From Olivibacter sp. XZL3 (GTDB lineage: Bacteria; Bacteroidota; Bacteroidia; Sphingobacteriales; Sphingobacteriaceae), in the NCBI RefSeq assembly GCF_004368405.1, contig NZ_SBJH01000059.1:102192-166191 (forward strand): a stretch of 64,000 nucleotides of DNA, given 5' to 3'. Each line of letters opens with the position of its first letter. Position 1 is the first letter of the stretch. A program made the translations under genes and the position numbers. This document shows positions 16,227-25,175 of the stretch, piece by piece. The notes under the pieces were generated by a model, which saw only the letters and a program-made list of their open reading frames with translations, searched no databases and was not told the origin of the DNA.

Positions 16227-19200
16227 ATGAACGATAAAATCGTAAGGGCTGTGCTATGGCCGAAGCACAAGCTGTCAGAAATCAGCTGTCAGCTATCGGC
16301 TGGATACCAGATCAAAAAGAGAAATAAAGATAAAAGAAAGCGACGAACGACTTCCGGTAGAGACGAACGACCTACTAAAGGGCAGGCCTTGCGCCCCCTT
16401 AAACCTTATGCCTTTTACCTTATAACCTTAAAGATTTTGTTCTGTGTTTGTTTGGCACACGCCCGGCAGTCCTCCTCCCCGGAGGCTGCCCACGGCGTGG
16501 CTTTGCAAAGTTTTTATCTACTTAATGGACAAGTTGTATCTGCCGAAACAAATGAACCACTGGATGGAGCTACTGTAAAAATATGGGAACAGAATGTCAA
16601 GGTCTTGACGGATGCGGATGGTATGTTCCGGTTGACAGTGCCCGATACAGGTGGGATTTTGCTCGTCAGTTATGTAGGCTATAAGATTGCCGAAGTTCCC
16701 TTCGGAGGGAGCCAATCGACCCCGTTAAAGGTTCGATTGGAAAGCAATGGCACCCAGCTGGAAGAAGTGCAGGTGAGTACAGGATACCAAGTTTTACCCA
16801 AAGAAAGGGCAACGGGGAGTTTTGTGCACATGGATAGTGCTTTACTAAACAGAAGGATTTCAACGAATATTCTTGATCGTTTAGACGGGATGTCCACAGG
16901 GATATACTTTAATCGGGCCAATACCGGAAATATAGCGACCTCTCCACTATTGAAAAATACGGGGATCAACATTCGCGGTGAAAGTACCTTCAACAGCTCT
17001 ACTGACCCACTGATCGTTGTGGATAATTTTCCTTATGAAGGCGAGATTAGTAATATCAATCCTAATGATGTCGAGTCTATTACTATTCTTAAAGATGCTG
17101 CAGCCGCTTCCATATGGGGCGCGAGAGCTGGTAATGGGGTGATCGTGATTACTACAAAGAGCGGAAAACAGAATGAACCGCTGAAGCTGAATGTTTCGGC
17201 TAATGTGAGTATTACGGAAAAGCCTAATCTTTTCTATGATCCTTTTTATGTGGGGGCTAGCGATTATATCGAGTTAGAACGGTATCTCTTTAATCAAGGA
17301 TATTTTGATACCGACCTCAATGATAGGCGCTCATGGCCGTCTATAACACCCGTAGTAGATTGGCTGGCTAAACAAAGGAACGGTGAGTTGACCGAAACTG
17401 AAGTTAACGATAGGTTGGCTCAGCTTGCTAGCAACGATGTGCGCCAGGATTATGCGAACTTTATATACCAACCGGCTATCAATCAGCAATATTATATTGG
17501 CGTGCGCGGAGGGAACAACAAACTGGCTTATAATTTTTCTGTTGGGCATGACCGTAATCGTGAAAGCCTTGTAGCTAACCAGTTTCAGCGTACGTCCATA
17601 AATAGCAATCAAACCTACTCTTTTTCAACAAAATTTTCAGTATCCCTAGGGTTAAACTATAGCCAAAATAAAACGACACAGAACAATGATTTTGCATATG
17701 GATCCTATAGTTCCGTAGGAGGTAAATACAATCGTATTTATCCTTACGCACGATTGAAGAATGCAGACGGTTCCAATGCTGATATTCTACGAGGGATCAA
17801 TGGTATTTATCTCAACGAATGGGAAACCGAAGGAGGCATGGATTGGCGTTATCGGCCCTTAGATGAAATTCATTTAACTGACAATTTTACCAAAGTTAAC
17901 GACCTGCTGTTGAGGGTTTCGGCTGATTATCAAGTTGTGCCCGGATTCACCGCACGCCTGTTTTACCAGAACGAAAGACAGACGATCAATAGCTATGATT
18001 ATAGCAACCCACTATCGTATAATGCGCGTAATATGGTCAACAGATTCGTAGTCAGAGGGGAAGATGCCAACGATTGGCAGTATAATTTTCCACAAGGCGG
18101 CCTGCTGGATCTGGGCAATTATGAATGGCTTTCCCAGAATGCGAGAGGACAATTGGACTATAATCAGGCGTTTGGCCTTCATGAGCTGAATGGTATCCTT
18201 GGAACTGAACTGCGAGAATTGAAAACCGAAGGCTATAATAATAGCTTTTATGGCTATGACGATCAGTTTGGTACCGGAGTGGGTTTTCTCGACTATACTA
18301 CATGGTACCCAGCAAATCCATCAGGTTCTGCACTGATTCCTGCACCGCCAAGTGGCATAGACGGCCAATTGAACCGATATGTTTCTTATTATACCAATCT
18401 TGGTTATTCTTATGCAGGTAGATATCTGTTAAATCTGAGTGGCCGGAAGGATGGAGCAAATCTCTTCGGTACAAAGCCCAATCAAAGGGTTACCCCGCTT
18501 TGGTCTGCCGGGTTGGGTTGGCTATTGAGCAAAGAACATTTTTATCCTTTGGCATGGTTGCCCTATTTAAAACTTCGGGCAACCTATGGCGTTAATGGCA
18601 ACGTATACAATTATGGTTCGGCTTATCTCACTGGGTCTTATTCCACAGACACACAAACCGGCGCAAAGGTCATTGTGGGCGCCAAAGCTCCAAATCCTGA
18701 ACTGGCTTGGGAAAAAGTAAGGAATACCAATCTTGGGGTTGACTTTGCATCTAAAGCAAATAGGATTTCCGGAACGTTGGAATTTTACTGGAAAAAAGGA
18801 CGGGATTTGATCCAACCCACCAACCTTGCTCCGCAAACAGGATTTACCACTTTTATGGCCAATACAGCCAGTAGCAATACGCAAGGTTTGGAACTAAACC
18901 TCAATGCTAAGATTTTGGTAAAGGCTTTCAAGTGGAATAGTACCTTATTATTGAGTACCGTGAACGATAAGGTGATACGGTACGATGCTCCGCTGACTTC
19001 TACAAGTATCCAATCTGCCGGAGGGGTGGTGGGCAGGCCTATGTATGGCCTCTTTAGTTACCGTTGGGCTGGTCTCGACCCGCAAAGCGGTGATCCTTTA
19101 GGATTTCTTCAGGGGACGGTCAGCAACGATTATAACGCTATACGGAATAACTATAGTCCTGACAGCCTGGTGTATAACGGAACGATTCGGCCTACTGCTT

Positions 19201-19679
19201 TCGGCGCATTTCGGCAGGACGTCAGTTACCGTAATTTTAGCCTTTCTTTCAATATTACTTATCAGTTGGGTTATGTTTTCCGTAGGTCTTCCGTGAATCT
19301 CAATTATGCAAACTTATTGGCTACAGGACTACATAGCGATTACCTGCAACGGTGGCAGCAACCGGGAGACGAGCAGCATACTCAGGTGCCTTCTATCAGT
19401 TATGCCAGCAATACGAATCGTAGTATATTCTACCAGTATTCGGAGGCGTTGGTGGAAGATGGTGACCATATTCGTCTGCAGGACGTACGTTTGTCCTATC
19501 ATTTCAATGATCGGTTATGGGGACGAAGTGGGATTAAAAATTTAGAGATTTTTTGCTACGCTAAAAACCTGGGCATTTTGTGGCGCAAAAATAAACTGGG
19601 ACTTGATCCTTTAGCTATTTATTATGGCAATTATCCTGCCCCAACTTATTGGTCATTTGGCGCTTCTTTTCACCTTTAA
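16227..19679 (+). CDS. SusC/RagA-family TonB-dependent outer-membrane transporter with unusual N-terminus
   Basis: A 1150-residue TonB-linked transporter without an STN domain. After a late hydrophobic signal segment (KPYAFYLITLKILFCVCLAHA, about residues 58-78) come a carboxypeptidase-regulatory-like beta-sandwich (LNGQVVSAETNEPLDGATV), a plug with TGINIRGESTFNSSTDPLIVVDN and NPNDVESITILKDAAAASIW, and a beta-barrel ending WSFGASFHL. The only ATG is at 16227, giving about 57 basic residues before the hydrophobic stretch; this part includes 7-bp-period DNA (16271-16312 and 16403-16430). It should form an import complex with the SusD-like lipoprotein encoded 17 bases downstream. Ligand unknown; the TlpA neighbour points away from simple glycan use. 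Confidence 0.9.
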   Translation: MNDKIVRAVLWPKHKLSEISCQLSAGYQIKKRNKDKRKRRTTSGRDERPTKGQALRPLKPYAFYLITLKILFCVCLAHARQSSSPEAAHGVALQSFYLLNGQVVSAETNEPLDGATVKIWEQNVKVLTDADGMFRLTVPDTGGILLVSYVGYKIAEVPFGGSQSTPLKVRLESNGTQLEEVQVSTGYQVLPKERATGSFVHMDSALLNRRISTNILDRLDGMSTGIYFNRANTGNIATSPLLKNTGINIRGESTFNSSTDPLIVVDNFPYEGEISNINPNDVESITILKDAAAASIWGARAGNGVIVITTKSGKQNEPLKLNVSANVSITEKPNLFYDPFYVGASDYIELERYLFNQGYFDTDLNDRRSWPSITPVVDWLAKQRNGELTETEVNDRLAQLASNDVRQDYANFIYQPAINQQYYIGVRGGNNKLAYNFSVGHDRNRESLVANQFQRTSINSNQTYSFSTKFSVSLGLNYSQNKTTQNNDFAYGSYSSVGGKYNRIYPYARLKNADGSNADILRGINGIYLNEWETEGGMDWRYRPLDEIHLTDNFTKVNDLLLRVSADYQVVPGFTARLFYQNERQTINSYDYSNPLSYNARNMVNRFVVRGEDANDWQYNFPQGGLLDLGNYEWLSQNARGQLDYNQAFGLHELNGILGTELRELKTEGYNNSFYGYDDQFGTGVGFLDYTTWYPANPSGSALIPAPPSGIDGQLNRYVSYYTNLGYSYAGRYLLNLSGRKDGANLFGTKPNQRVTPLWSAGLGWLLSKEHFYPLAWLPYLKLRATYGVNGNVYNYGSAYLTGSYSTDTQTGAKVIVGAKAPNPELAWEKVRNTNLGVDFASKANRISGTLEFYWKKGRDLIQPTNLAPQTGFTTFMANTASSNTQGLELNLNAKILVKAFKWNSTLLLSTVNDKVIRYDAPLTSTSIQSAGGVVGRPMYGLFSYRWAGLDPQSGDPLGFLQGTVSNDYNAIRNNYSPDSLVYNGTIRPTAFGAFRQDVSYRNFSLSFNITYQLGYVFRRSSVNLNYANLLATGLHSDYLQRWQQPGDEQHTQVPSISYASNTNRSIFYQYSEALVEDGDHIRLQDVRLSYHFNDRLWGRSGIKNLEIFCYAKNLGILWRKNKLGLDPLAIYYGNYPAPTYWSFGASFHL

Positions 19680-19696
19680 CATAAAATTTAATCAAT

Positions 19697-21079
19697 ATGA
19701 AACAGATAATAAGCTATATAATGCTGATTACTTTGCTACTAAGCTTTGGTTCCTGTAGCAAAAAGGATGAATGGCTTGATGTCAAAAGTAGCAAGGGTTT
19801 TGTAGTGCCTGAAACGCTTAATGATTTTCAAGCCTTGTTGGATAATTCCAATGTGATGAATGGCAATTTTTCCACCCCGGGTCTAGTTGGCTCGGACAAT
19901 TTATATATACCGGATGAAATATTGCCAACCGCTACGGAGACCGAACGGAATCTATACCTCTGGGCAGACGAAATATGGGCCGATGGAACAAGTGCGGAAT
20001 GGAATCTCATGTATGCGATCGTTGAGTATGCCAATTTGGTTTTAGAAGGTCTGGATGATTTAGATGAGGCACAGTCAGAATATGCGAATGTAAAGGGGCA
20101 AGCTTATTTTTTCAGGGCTTATGCTTTTTACAACATTACGCAGGCTTTTTGTAAGGCTTATGATGCTTCAACTGCCTCCCTTGATCAGGGCATTCCATTG
20201 CGGTTAACGACTGATGTAAATATCATCGTGTCCCGTGCCTCTTTATCTGATACATTTCAGCAAATGTTGGCAGATGCTCAAGAGGCAGCGGCCCTCTTGC
20301 CTGATGAACAAAAGTATATACAGAGGCCATCTAAAGCAGCCGCTTTGGCATTGCTTGCAAAAATATACCTAAATATGGCTGATTACGGACAGGCAGAATA
20401 TTATGCAGATCAAGCGTTATCCATCAACGATAATCTGCTCGATTTTAACAGTGACCTCGTTTCAGAGAATATTACCTACAGATTTCCGGCAAAAGGAAAC
20501 GGTAATCCGGAAGTATCCTTTTACGCCGATGCTATTGCTTATCGCTCCGTTCGTCCATTGACCTCAAGTTACGGCATTATAGACTCTTCACTTTATTCAA
20601 GTTACGAGGATAATGATTTGCGTAAACGCTTCTTCTATAGAATCGCCGAAGGTTATCCAAAGTTTATTGGAGGTTATTCGGGAACCCTAGCAAATTTCTG
20701 CGGCATAGCAAATAATGAAGTGTTATTAATTAGGGCGGAAGCTAGGGCTAGACTGGGGGCATTGGAACTGGCTTCTGCAGATCTGGATTATCTATTGGAG
20801 CATCGGTTTGCCCACGGTACTTATCGTCCTTTGACTATAAATACTCAACAAGGCTTGTTGGAGGCGATTCTTTTGGAGCGCCGAAAAGAATTGCCATTTA
20901 CGGGTAATTTACGATGGGAAGATCTTAAACGGTTGAATCGAGAGACGGCATTTCAAAAAACTTTAACAAGAAGAGTGGGAGATAGGGAGTATACGCTCCC
21001 TCCAAATGATATCCGCTATGTTATGCCGATACCTATGCAGGAAATAGAACAAAGTGGGATACACCAAAACGAAAGGTAA
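19697..21079 (+). CDS. SusD/RagB-family surface lipoprotein
   Basis: A 460-residue lipoprotein with lipobox Cys20 (LLLSFGSC), expected on the cell surface as the lid of the preceding SusC transporter. The tetratricopeptide-like helices are recognisable by GQAYFFRAYAFYNITQAFC and PSKAAALALLAKIYLNMADYGQAEYYADQAL, and the C-terminus by LLEAILLERRKELPFTGNLRWEDLKRLNRE, all typical of SusD. It is translationally close to its SusC (17-base gap) and to a TlpA-like gene (5-base gap), which indicates one operon. Confidence 0.92.
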   Translation: MKQIISYIMLITLLLSFGSCSKKDEWLDVKSSKGFVVPETLNDFQALLDNSNVMNGNFSTPGLVGSDNLYIPDEILPTATETERNLYLWADEIWADGTSAEWNLMYAIVEYANLVLEGLDDLDEAQSEYANVKGQAYFFRAYAFYNITQAFCKAYDASTASLDQGIPLRLTTDVNIIVSRASLSDTFQQMLADAQEAAALLPDEQKYIQRPSKAAALALLAKIYLNMADYGQAEYYADQALSINDNLLDFNSDLVSENITYRFPAKGNGNPEVSFYADAIAYRSVRPLTSSYGIIDSSLYSSYEDNDLRKRFFYRIAEGYPKFIGGYSGTLANFCGIANNEVLLIRAEARARLGALELASADLDYLLEHRFAHGTYRPLTINTQQGLLEAILLERRKELPFTGNLRWEDLKRLNRETAFQKTLTRRVGDREYTLPPNDIRYVMPIPMQEIEQSGIHQNER

Positions 21080-21084
21080 TATTA

Positions 21085-22563
21085 ATGAAAAACTTTATAA
21101 GATCTTGTATAACGTACACTGCGGCAGTTGTCTTGATCAATTTACTGTCTACATTGACTAATATCTCAGTTTTTGCTTCCGAAAGTTCTTACACATTCCG
21201 AATAACGGTGGACCTCCAGGACAGTAAGGAGGGTGATTCGTTAACATTGGTCGTAGCCGATGGGATTTTTGACAATTATAACAGCGGACAACAATTTACC
21301 GTTGGGAGAAATAGCCGAGGGGTTTATCAATTTAATATTACTAATGAGGAGAGTTACGGTTTTTTCTTTTTGTTAAAAACTAGAACATTTAGCTATAAGG
21401 GCGGCCCAAATAAAATGGCTATGGTGATTGAAAAGCAGTTTTGGGAAAAGGGGGACGATGTTTCTTTGGAGTTGGCGTATCGAGAAACATTTGGAGGAAT
21501 ATATTCCCAATGTGCTTTTTCCGGTGAAGGATCAGCGAAATATACTGCACGATATAAGGTTTTTTCAGAGCAATCTGCGACGAACGTTCAAACGGAACTG
21601 AAGAACAGAAGTCTGCTTTCTGATCTTTACGCCTTGACCGATCGGCAGCTTGATCAGTTGGAAATATTGCAGCATTATAGACCGATGACGAGTAGATTAG
21701 CGTATGATCTGATCAAAGCAGATATATTGTTTCAATACAAAAAGACTATGCTGGATCTAGAAGTAAACCATCTAACGGATTTAGGATCACAGATAGCCTC
21801 GGTAGATATATTGAGAAAACCTGATTCTTATCTTGACCTTGCTCCCGAAGCATTGAGTTTATCGAAAGCATATCTTGATTTTACTTTGAAGAGATTTTCA
21901 GCGTATGTGAATATAGCTCAAAAGGAGGAAGAATTGTTAGCAGGTGTTTTTAACTTGATTAATACTAATTTTAATGGGTTATTACGTGACAGGCTCTTAG
22001 CATACATGGTGGTTGTTTTGGCGAAAGGGAAAAAACAAGATGTCCTTTATCGACACATGCTCTCCTTCATTGAGGATCCTATGGCGGTATCGGTTTTGAA
22101 ACGACAGCTTGCCATCACTTCCAAAAGGCAATTGGCAAATTATTGTTTTGAGCGTATGGAAGGAGGTGACATTTGTTTAGACGAATTTAAAGGGAAAGTG
22201 GCGTTGATCGATTTTTGGTTTGTAGGATGCGGTTATTGTACCAAATTGTACAAACAGGTGCTTAGCACACTTGAAAAGGAATTTGTTGATAGTAGTGAAC
22301 TGGTTTTTCTATCAATAAACATTGATAAGGACAGAGAAAAATGGTTAAAAGGCGTAGCGTCGGGAGAATATACTGGTGATAGAGCGATTAACCTCCGTGT
22401 AAACGACGTCGACAAAAGCATATTAGCAGATAATAAAATAACATTTTTCCCTACACTGATATTGATCGATGGGAATCGAAAAGTTTTGGACTTTAACTCT
22501 AATGATTTACATGATTTGGTAAAACTGCGAAATAAAATAGCATCGTTGGTAGGTAGTAAATAA
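21085..22563 (+). CDS. TlpA-like thioredoxin-fold protein, secreted
   Basis: A 492-residue exported protein with an N-terminal signal segment (to about residue 30). Residues 1-340 are an uncharacterised helical and beta-rich region. Residues about 350-490 form a TlpA/ResA-type thioredoxin domain: DEFKGKVALIDFWFVGCGYC, with the redox CGYC at about 381-384, and the cis-proline region KITFFPTLILIDGNRKVLDF. It would reduce or shuffle disulfides in the periplasm. It follows SusC and SusD in the same operon and ends at a strong terminator facing the DUF6520/MauE genes. Together these suggest handling of a disulfide-containing peptide or protein; this is inference. Confidence 0.88.
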   Translation: MKNFIRSCITYTAAVVLINLLSTLTNISVFASESSYTFRITVDLQDSKEGDSLTLVVADGIFDNYNSGQQFTVGRNSRGVYQFNITNEESYGFFFLLKTRTFSYKGGPNKMAMVIEKQFWEKGDDVSLELAYRETFGGIYSQCAFSGEGSAKYTARYKVFSEQSATNVQTELKNRSLLSDLYALTDRQLDQLEILQHYRPMTSRLAYDLIKADILFQYKKTMLDLEVNHLTDLGSQIASVDILRKPDSYLDLAPEALSLSKAYLDFTLKRFSAYVNIAQKEEELLAGVFNLINTNFNGLLRDRLLAYMVVVLAKGKKQDVLYRHMLSFIEDPMAVSVLKRQLAITSKRQLANYCFERMEGGDICLDEFKGKVALIDFWFVGCGYCTKLYKQVLSTLEKEFVDSSELVFLSINIDKDREKWLKGVASGEYTGDRAINLRVNDVDKSILADNKITFFPTLILIDGNRKVLDFNSNDLHDLVKLRNKIASLVGSK

Positions 22564-22591
22564 GAAAAGGGCCCTGAGCCCTTTTCTTATT
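22562..22591. terminator. Bidirectional terminator between TlpA and DUF6520 genes
   Basis: Arms AAGAAAAGGGC (22562-22572) and GCCCTTTTCTT (22578-22588) with a five-base loop overlap the stop codon of the TlpA-like gene and end two bases before the convergent DUF6520 gene. A-rich and T-rich flanks let it work on both strands. Confidence 0.85.
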
Positions 22592-22910
22592 AAAATGAAT
22601 CACGCCACGCATCTATGGTGAGATTCATCTGGTTATCTATTACTTGCTTGTCCACCTCGCTGGGAAGTGTGGCAGAGCCTGTAGTAGTAACCTGGCATGG
22701 ACGAGAGCCTGTAAGATTACATTCTTCTCCTTGCTCTGGATTTTGGGAAAGCAAATAGGTGTTAGCGGTTTCGCCGATAACATAATAAGTGGTTGCTCTC
22801 TTACTGGCATGGAAGAAGGATGTGCCGTTTGCTCCGGCGTAGGCTACACTTCCTGTGATTAACATTCCTAGAATGGCAATCACATTCATCCTTTTTAGTA
22901 AGTTTTTCAT
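22590..22910 (-). CDS. DUF6520-like small secreted protein
   Basis: A 106-residue protein; I start at ATG 22910 (MKNLLKRMNVIAILGMLITG) where a signal peptide begins, cleaved near SVAYA-GAN. The mature part is short, with two cysteines in EECNLTGSRPCQV, the arrangement seen in the DUF6520 family of Bacteroidota. The function of the family is unknown. It lies 138 bases after the MauE-like gene in the same direction and opposite a TlpA-like gene, so its two cysteines are plausible substrates for those redox proteins. Confidence 0.65.
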   Translation of the reverse strand: MKNLLKRMNVIAILGMLITGSVAYAGANGTSFFHASKRATTYYVIGETANTYLLSQNPEQGEECNLTGSRPCQVTTTGSATLPSEVDKQVIDNQMNLTIDAWRDSF

Positions 22911-23048
22911 GATACTAAAACCATTGAGTGAAGTGCTGAATTCCTCAGGTACAGTCACATTACCTGCCGCTTGGGTTTCCCGGGATCTAAACCGTTGCGG
23001 TTAACCGTTTTTTATTTCACAGGGGAAATCCGTACCCTGCATTGAGGC

Positions 23049-23516
23049 CTATCCAATAGTCTGTATATGCCGTTTGTATTTCTTAAATTGAATAAGCCGG
23101 TTGAACCATCTTTTTTCAAGGGCAATGGCGATAAGGGCAAAGACAATGAATACCAGGTTAAAGTTTAATTGATCCCGATAGGTGCCATCCTCAGAAAGAA
23201 TGCCTCCACAGCTACAGGGTATCCTATCAAAGAACTTATTCATCCCTAGGATGATGTATAGGCAAAATCCACTGAGCAAAGCAAAAGAAGCCCATAGGCC
23301 AAGCAGCTTTTTAGGTTTATAAACTAAACACCCGAGAATCAGTAGTTCAATCAATGGTATCAGCCAAGTCAGTATGTCTGCAATCGCATCGGGAAAGACC
23401 TGGTTGCGCATCTGTCGATGTGCTTCTTCATAGTCCGAAAGTTTGCTAACAATAGCATAGAAAAACATCATCGCTATAAAAGCCGTAAGTGCATTGATTA
23501 TTTTTTCTCTTTTCAT
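23049..23516 (-). CDS. MauE/DoxX-family redox-associated membrane protein
   Basis: A 155-residue inner-membrane protein with four hydrophobic helices and a conserved PCSCGGILSEDGTYRDQLNFN segment between helices 3 and 4. This matches MauE-like proteins, which in methylamine-dehydrogenase systems support disulfide maturation of an exported partner. It is encoded between an AraC regulator upstream and a DUF6520 protein downstream on the same strand. The likely role is thiol or disulfide handling of that small protein, by inference from the family and context. Confidence 0.82.
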   Translation of the reverse strand: MKREKIINALTAFIAMMFFYAIVSKLSDYEEAHRQMRNQVFPDAIADILTWLIPLIELLILGCLVYKPKKLLGLWASFALLSGFCLYIILGMNKFFDRIPCSCGGILSEDGTYRDQLNFNLVFIVFALIAIALEKRWFNRLIQFKKYKRHIQTIG

Positions 23517-23661
23517 TTCACTTCTCCTTTCTTTTTAACCAGCGGCCGGCGATTGATTCACCCGGCAACTTCTACCTTTCCCTTTCCATTTAAAAGTAAA
23601 GTTAGTGCATGTATCTGCTTGGCAGTTAGCGTTTTTTGGCCATCTATGTTGTTTCTTTTGG

Positions 23662-24708
23662 TCATTTTGCCGGGGGCGTTTTAAGATGGCGCAGACGGTA
23701 TGAACTTGGAGAAATACCGTAATGCCGCTTAAAGCGTTGGTGAAAGGAGGTGTTTACGGTATAGCCTAAAAAATGAGCAATTTCTTTGATCGGCATATCG
23801 GTATGGACGAGGAGATCAGCCGCCTGTTCCATCCGTTTCTGTTGAATGAATTCCGCCAAACTATAACCATAAATTTGATAATGCTGGCGTCGTAGGGTCC
23901 GGTAATTTACTTTAAAAAATGCAGCTATCGCTGCGATTGAAATAAGATTTCCCTTTGGTATCTGTTCTTTTATGTAGTTCCGGATGGAAGTGAGCGGGTC
24001 TTTATTTTTTGATGCCGATGCGTTTTTTCTTTTGAGCTCTTCCTGACTTAAATCTAAGAGGGCAAAGCAGTGCTTATAAATCAGAAGATCATAATGAAAG
24101 CGTTTGACCTTGGGCAAAGTGAAAAGGCTGAGAAGCTGCTTGTGTATTTCTTCATGGATGGGACAGAACTGGTTGTGTTGTGCTTCTTGCTGTTGTGCCC
24201 GCTGGCTATCGAGGAGATGATTGAAACCCTCCATACTACGTCTTCCATATCGTCTCAACCAATTCGCTTTGATCACAAAATAAAATAGCTGATGCCTGCC
24301 ACCTGCGAAGTGGACGGTGTACTTGCCTGCCGGGATGTAGGCCTGTGTATAATGGGCTTCCTTTGTTTGCAGCACTTGCTGTGCTAGGCGGTCGATACAG
24401 TGAATGCGATGTTGTCCTTGTAATTGGTAAAGCCAATATAAATCGGATCGTTGGAACCTCAGCTCCAGTTGCAGCGGGAATGTTGAATCGACTTCGGCTA
24501 AACAGATAAAAGCATCCGGGGCATCGTAATATTGCTCAATTACCGAAAACTGTCGGTTTTGCCAATAGTTGATTGCTGCCAGGGCCAAGCGTTGGGATGT
24601 GGTGGCAGGCAGTCGCTCACCGTGTAGTATATCGGATTCCTTGTCGGTCGGTAAATCAATAAGTACAGGTTTTACCATAGGCACCGCTGTCTGTTTCTTG
24701 TAAGGCAA
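23662..24708 (-). CDS. AraC-family transcriptional regulator
   Basis: A 348-residue soluble regulator. The N-terminal 230 residues are an uncharacterised sensing domain containing IPAGKYTVHFAGGRHQLFYFVIKAN. The C-terminal 100 residues carry two helix-turn-helix motifs of the AraC type: ISIAAIAAFFKVNYRTLRRQHYQIYG and MPIKEIAHFLGYTVNTSFHQRFKRHYGISPSSYR. It starts the leftward group AraC-MauE-DUF6520 and is divergent from the peptide/acyltransferase genes. ATG 24678 is an alternative start. It probably controls one or both flanking groups. Confidence 0.9.
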   Translation of the reverse strand: MPYKKQTAVPMVKPVLIDLPTDKESDILHGERLPATTSQRLALAAINYWQNRQFSVIEQYYDAPDAFICLAEVDSTFPLQLELRFQRSDLYWLYQLQGQHRIHCIDRLAQQVLQTKEAHYTQAYIPAGKYTVHFAGGRHQLFYFVIKANWLRRYGRRSMEGFNHLLDSQRAQQQEAQHNQFCPIHEEIHKQLLSLFTLPKVKRFHYDLLIYKHCFALLDLSQEELKRKNASASKNKDPLTSIRNYIKEQIPKGNLISIAAIAAFFKVNYRTLRRQHYQIYGYSLAEFIQQKRMEQAADLLVHTDMPIKEIAHFLGYTVNTSFHQRFKRHYGISPSSYRLRHLKTPPAK

Positions 24709-24984
24709 GTTCTGAAAAAAGAACGGCTGGGCGTTTAAAAAGTATTACTATGCGGAATTTGGGGCTTAGTTGACGTTTTTTTCGGCTTAGATGGTAGAAT
24801 TTTAGCTTTTTCCGGCAATTGATCTCCAAAAACGGTAAGGTAAAGAAATTCCTTTGACTTCATACCCGGAAGTATCACTTTTGAAACGTGATCACCAAGA
24901 AAACCTTCTGCCTGGCCAGATAAGAAGTCGGAAGTGCCCTTCTCCGTAAATAGGGCGATGTTTCAAAAATTAATGGAGTTAAAT

Positions 24985-25116
24985 ATGTCACAGTTACAAA
25001 TTGAACTGATCAATCGCGTATTGCCTACACTTGGGACACCTCTTTCGTTAAACCAACTCATTGAAAGGAATGAATTGGATGACGATGAGAATAAATGCCC
25101 ATTTGAGATTTTCTAA
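24985..25116 (+). CDS. Short peptide, candidate precursor
   Basis: The frame is open from 24934, but ATG 24985 has a GGAG at 24975-24978, a good ribosome-binding position, so I take a 43-residue product: MSQLQIELINRVLP, then TLGTPLSLNQLIERNELDDD and the tail ENKCPFEIF. An amphipathic, leader-like first half, an acidic middle and a short tail with one cysteine resemble a ribosomal peptide precursor, although no family is recognised. It is followed after 8 bases by a hairpin terminator and then by an acyltransferase-fold gene, an order that yields more peptide than enzyme. Confidence 0.5.
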   Translation: MSQLQIELINRVLPTLGTPLSLNQLIERNELDDDENKCPFEIF

Positions 25117-25124
25117 CCTGTACC

Positions 25125-25150
25125 GGAGGATGCAAAGGCATCCTCCTTTT
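25125..25150 (+). terminator. Hairpin terminator between peptide and acyltransferase-like gene
   Basis: GGAGGATGC (25125-25133) and GCATCCTCC (25138-25146) form a perfect 9-base stem with an AAAG loop followed by TTTT. With only a four-T tract it is likely leaky, so the downstream genes could still be read at a lower level. Confidence 0.8.
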
Positions 25151-25175
25151 ATCAACTTTTAACAAAATCGTAATT

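Noticed and set aside
23540..23661. Short cysteine-containing ORF between MauE and AraC genes
   Set aside because: About 35 codons, three frames compete, no ribosome-binding site and no similarity noticed.
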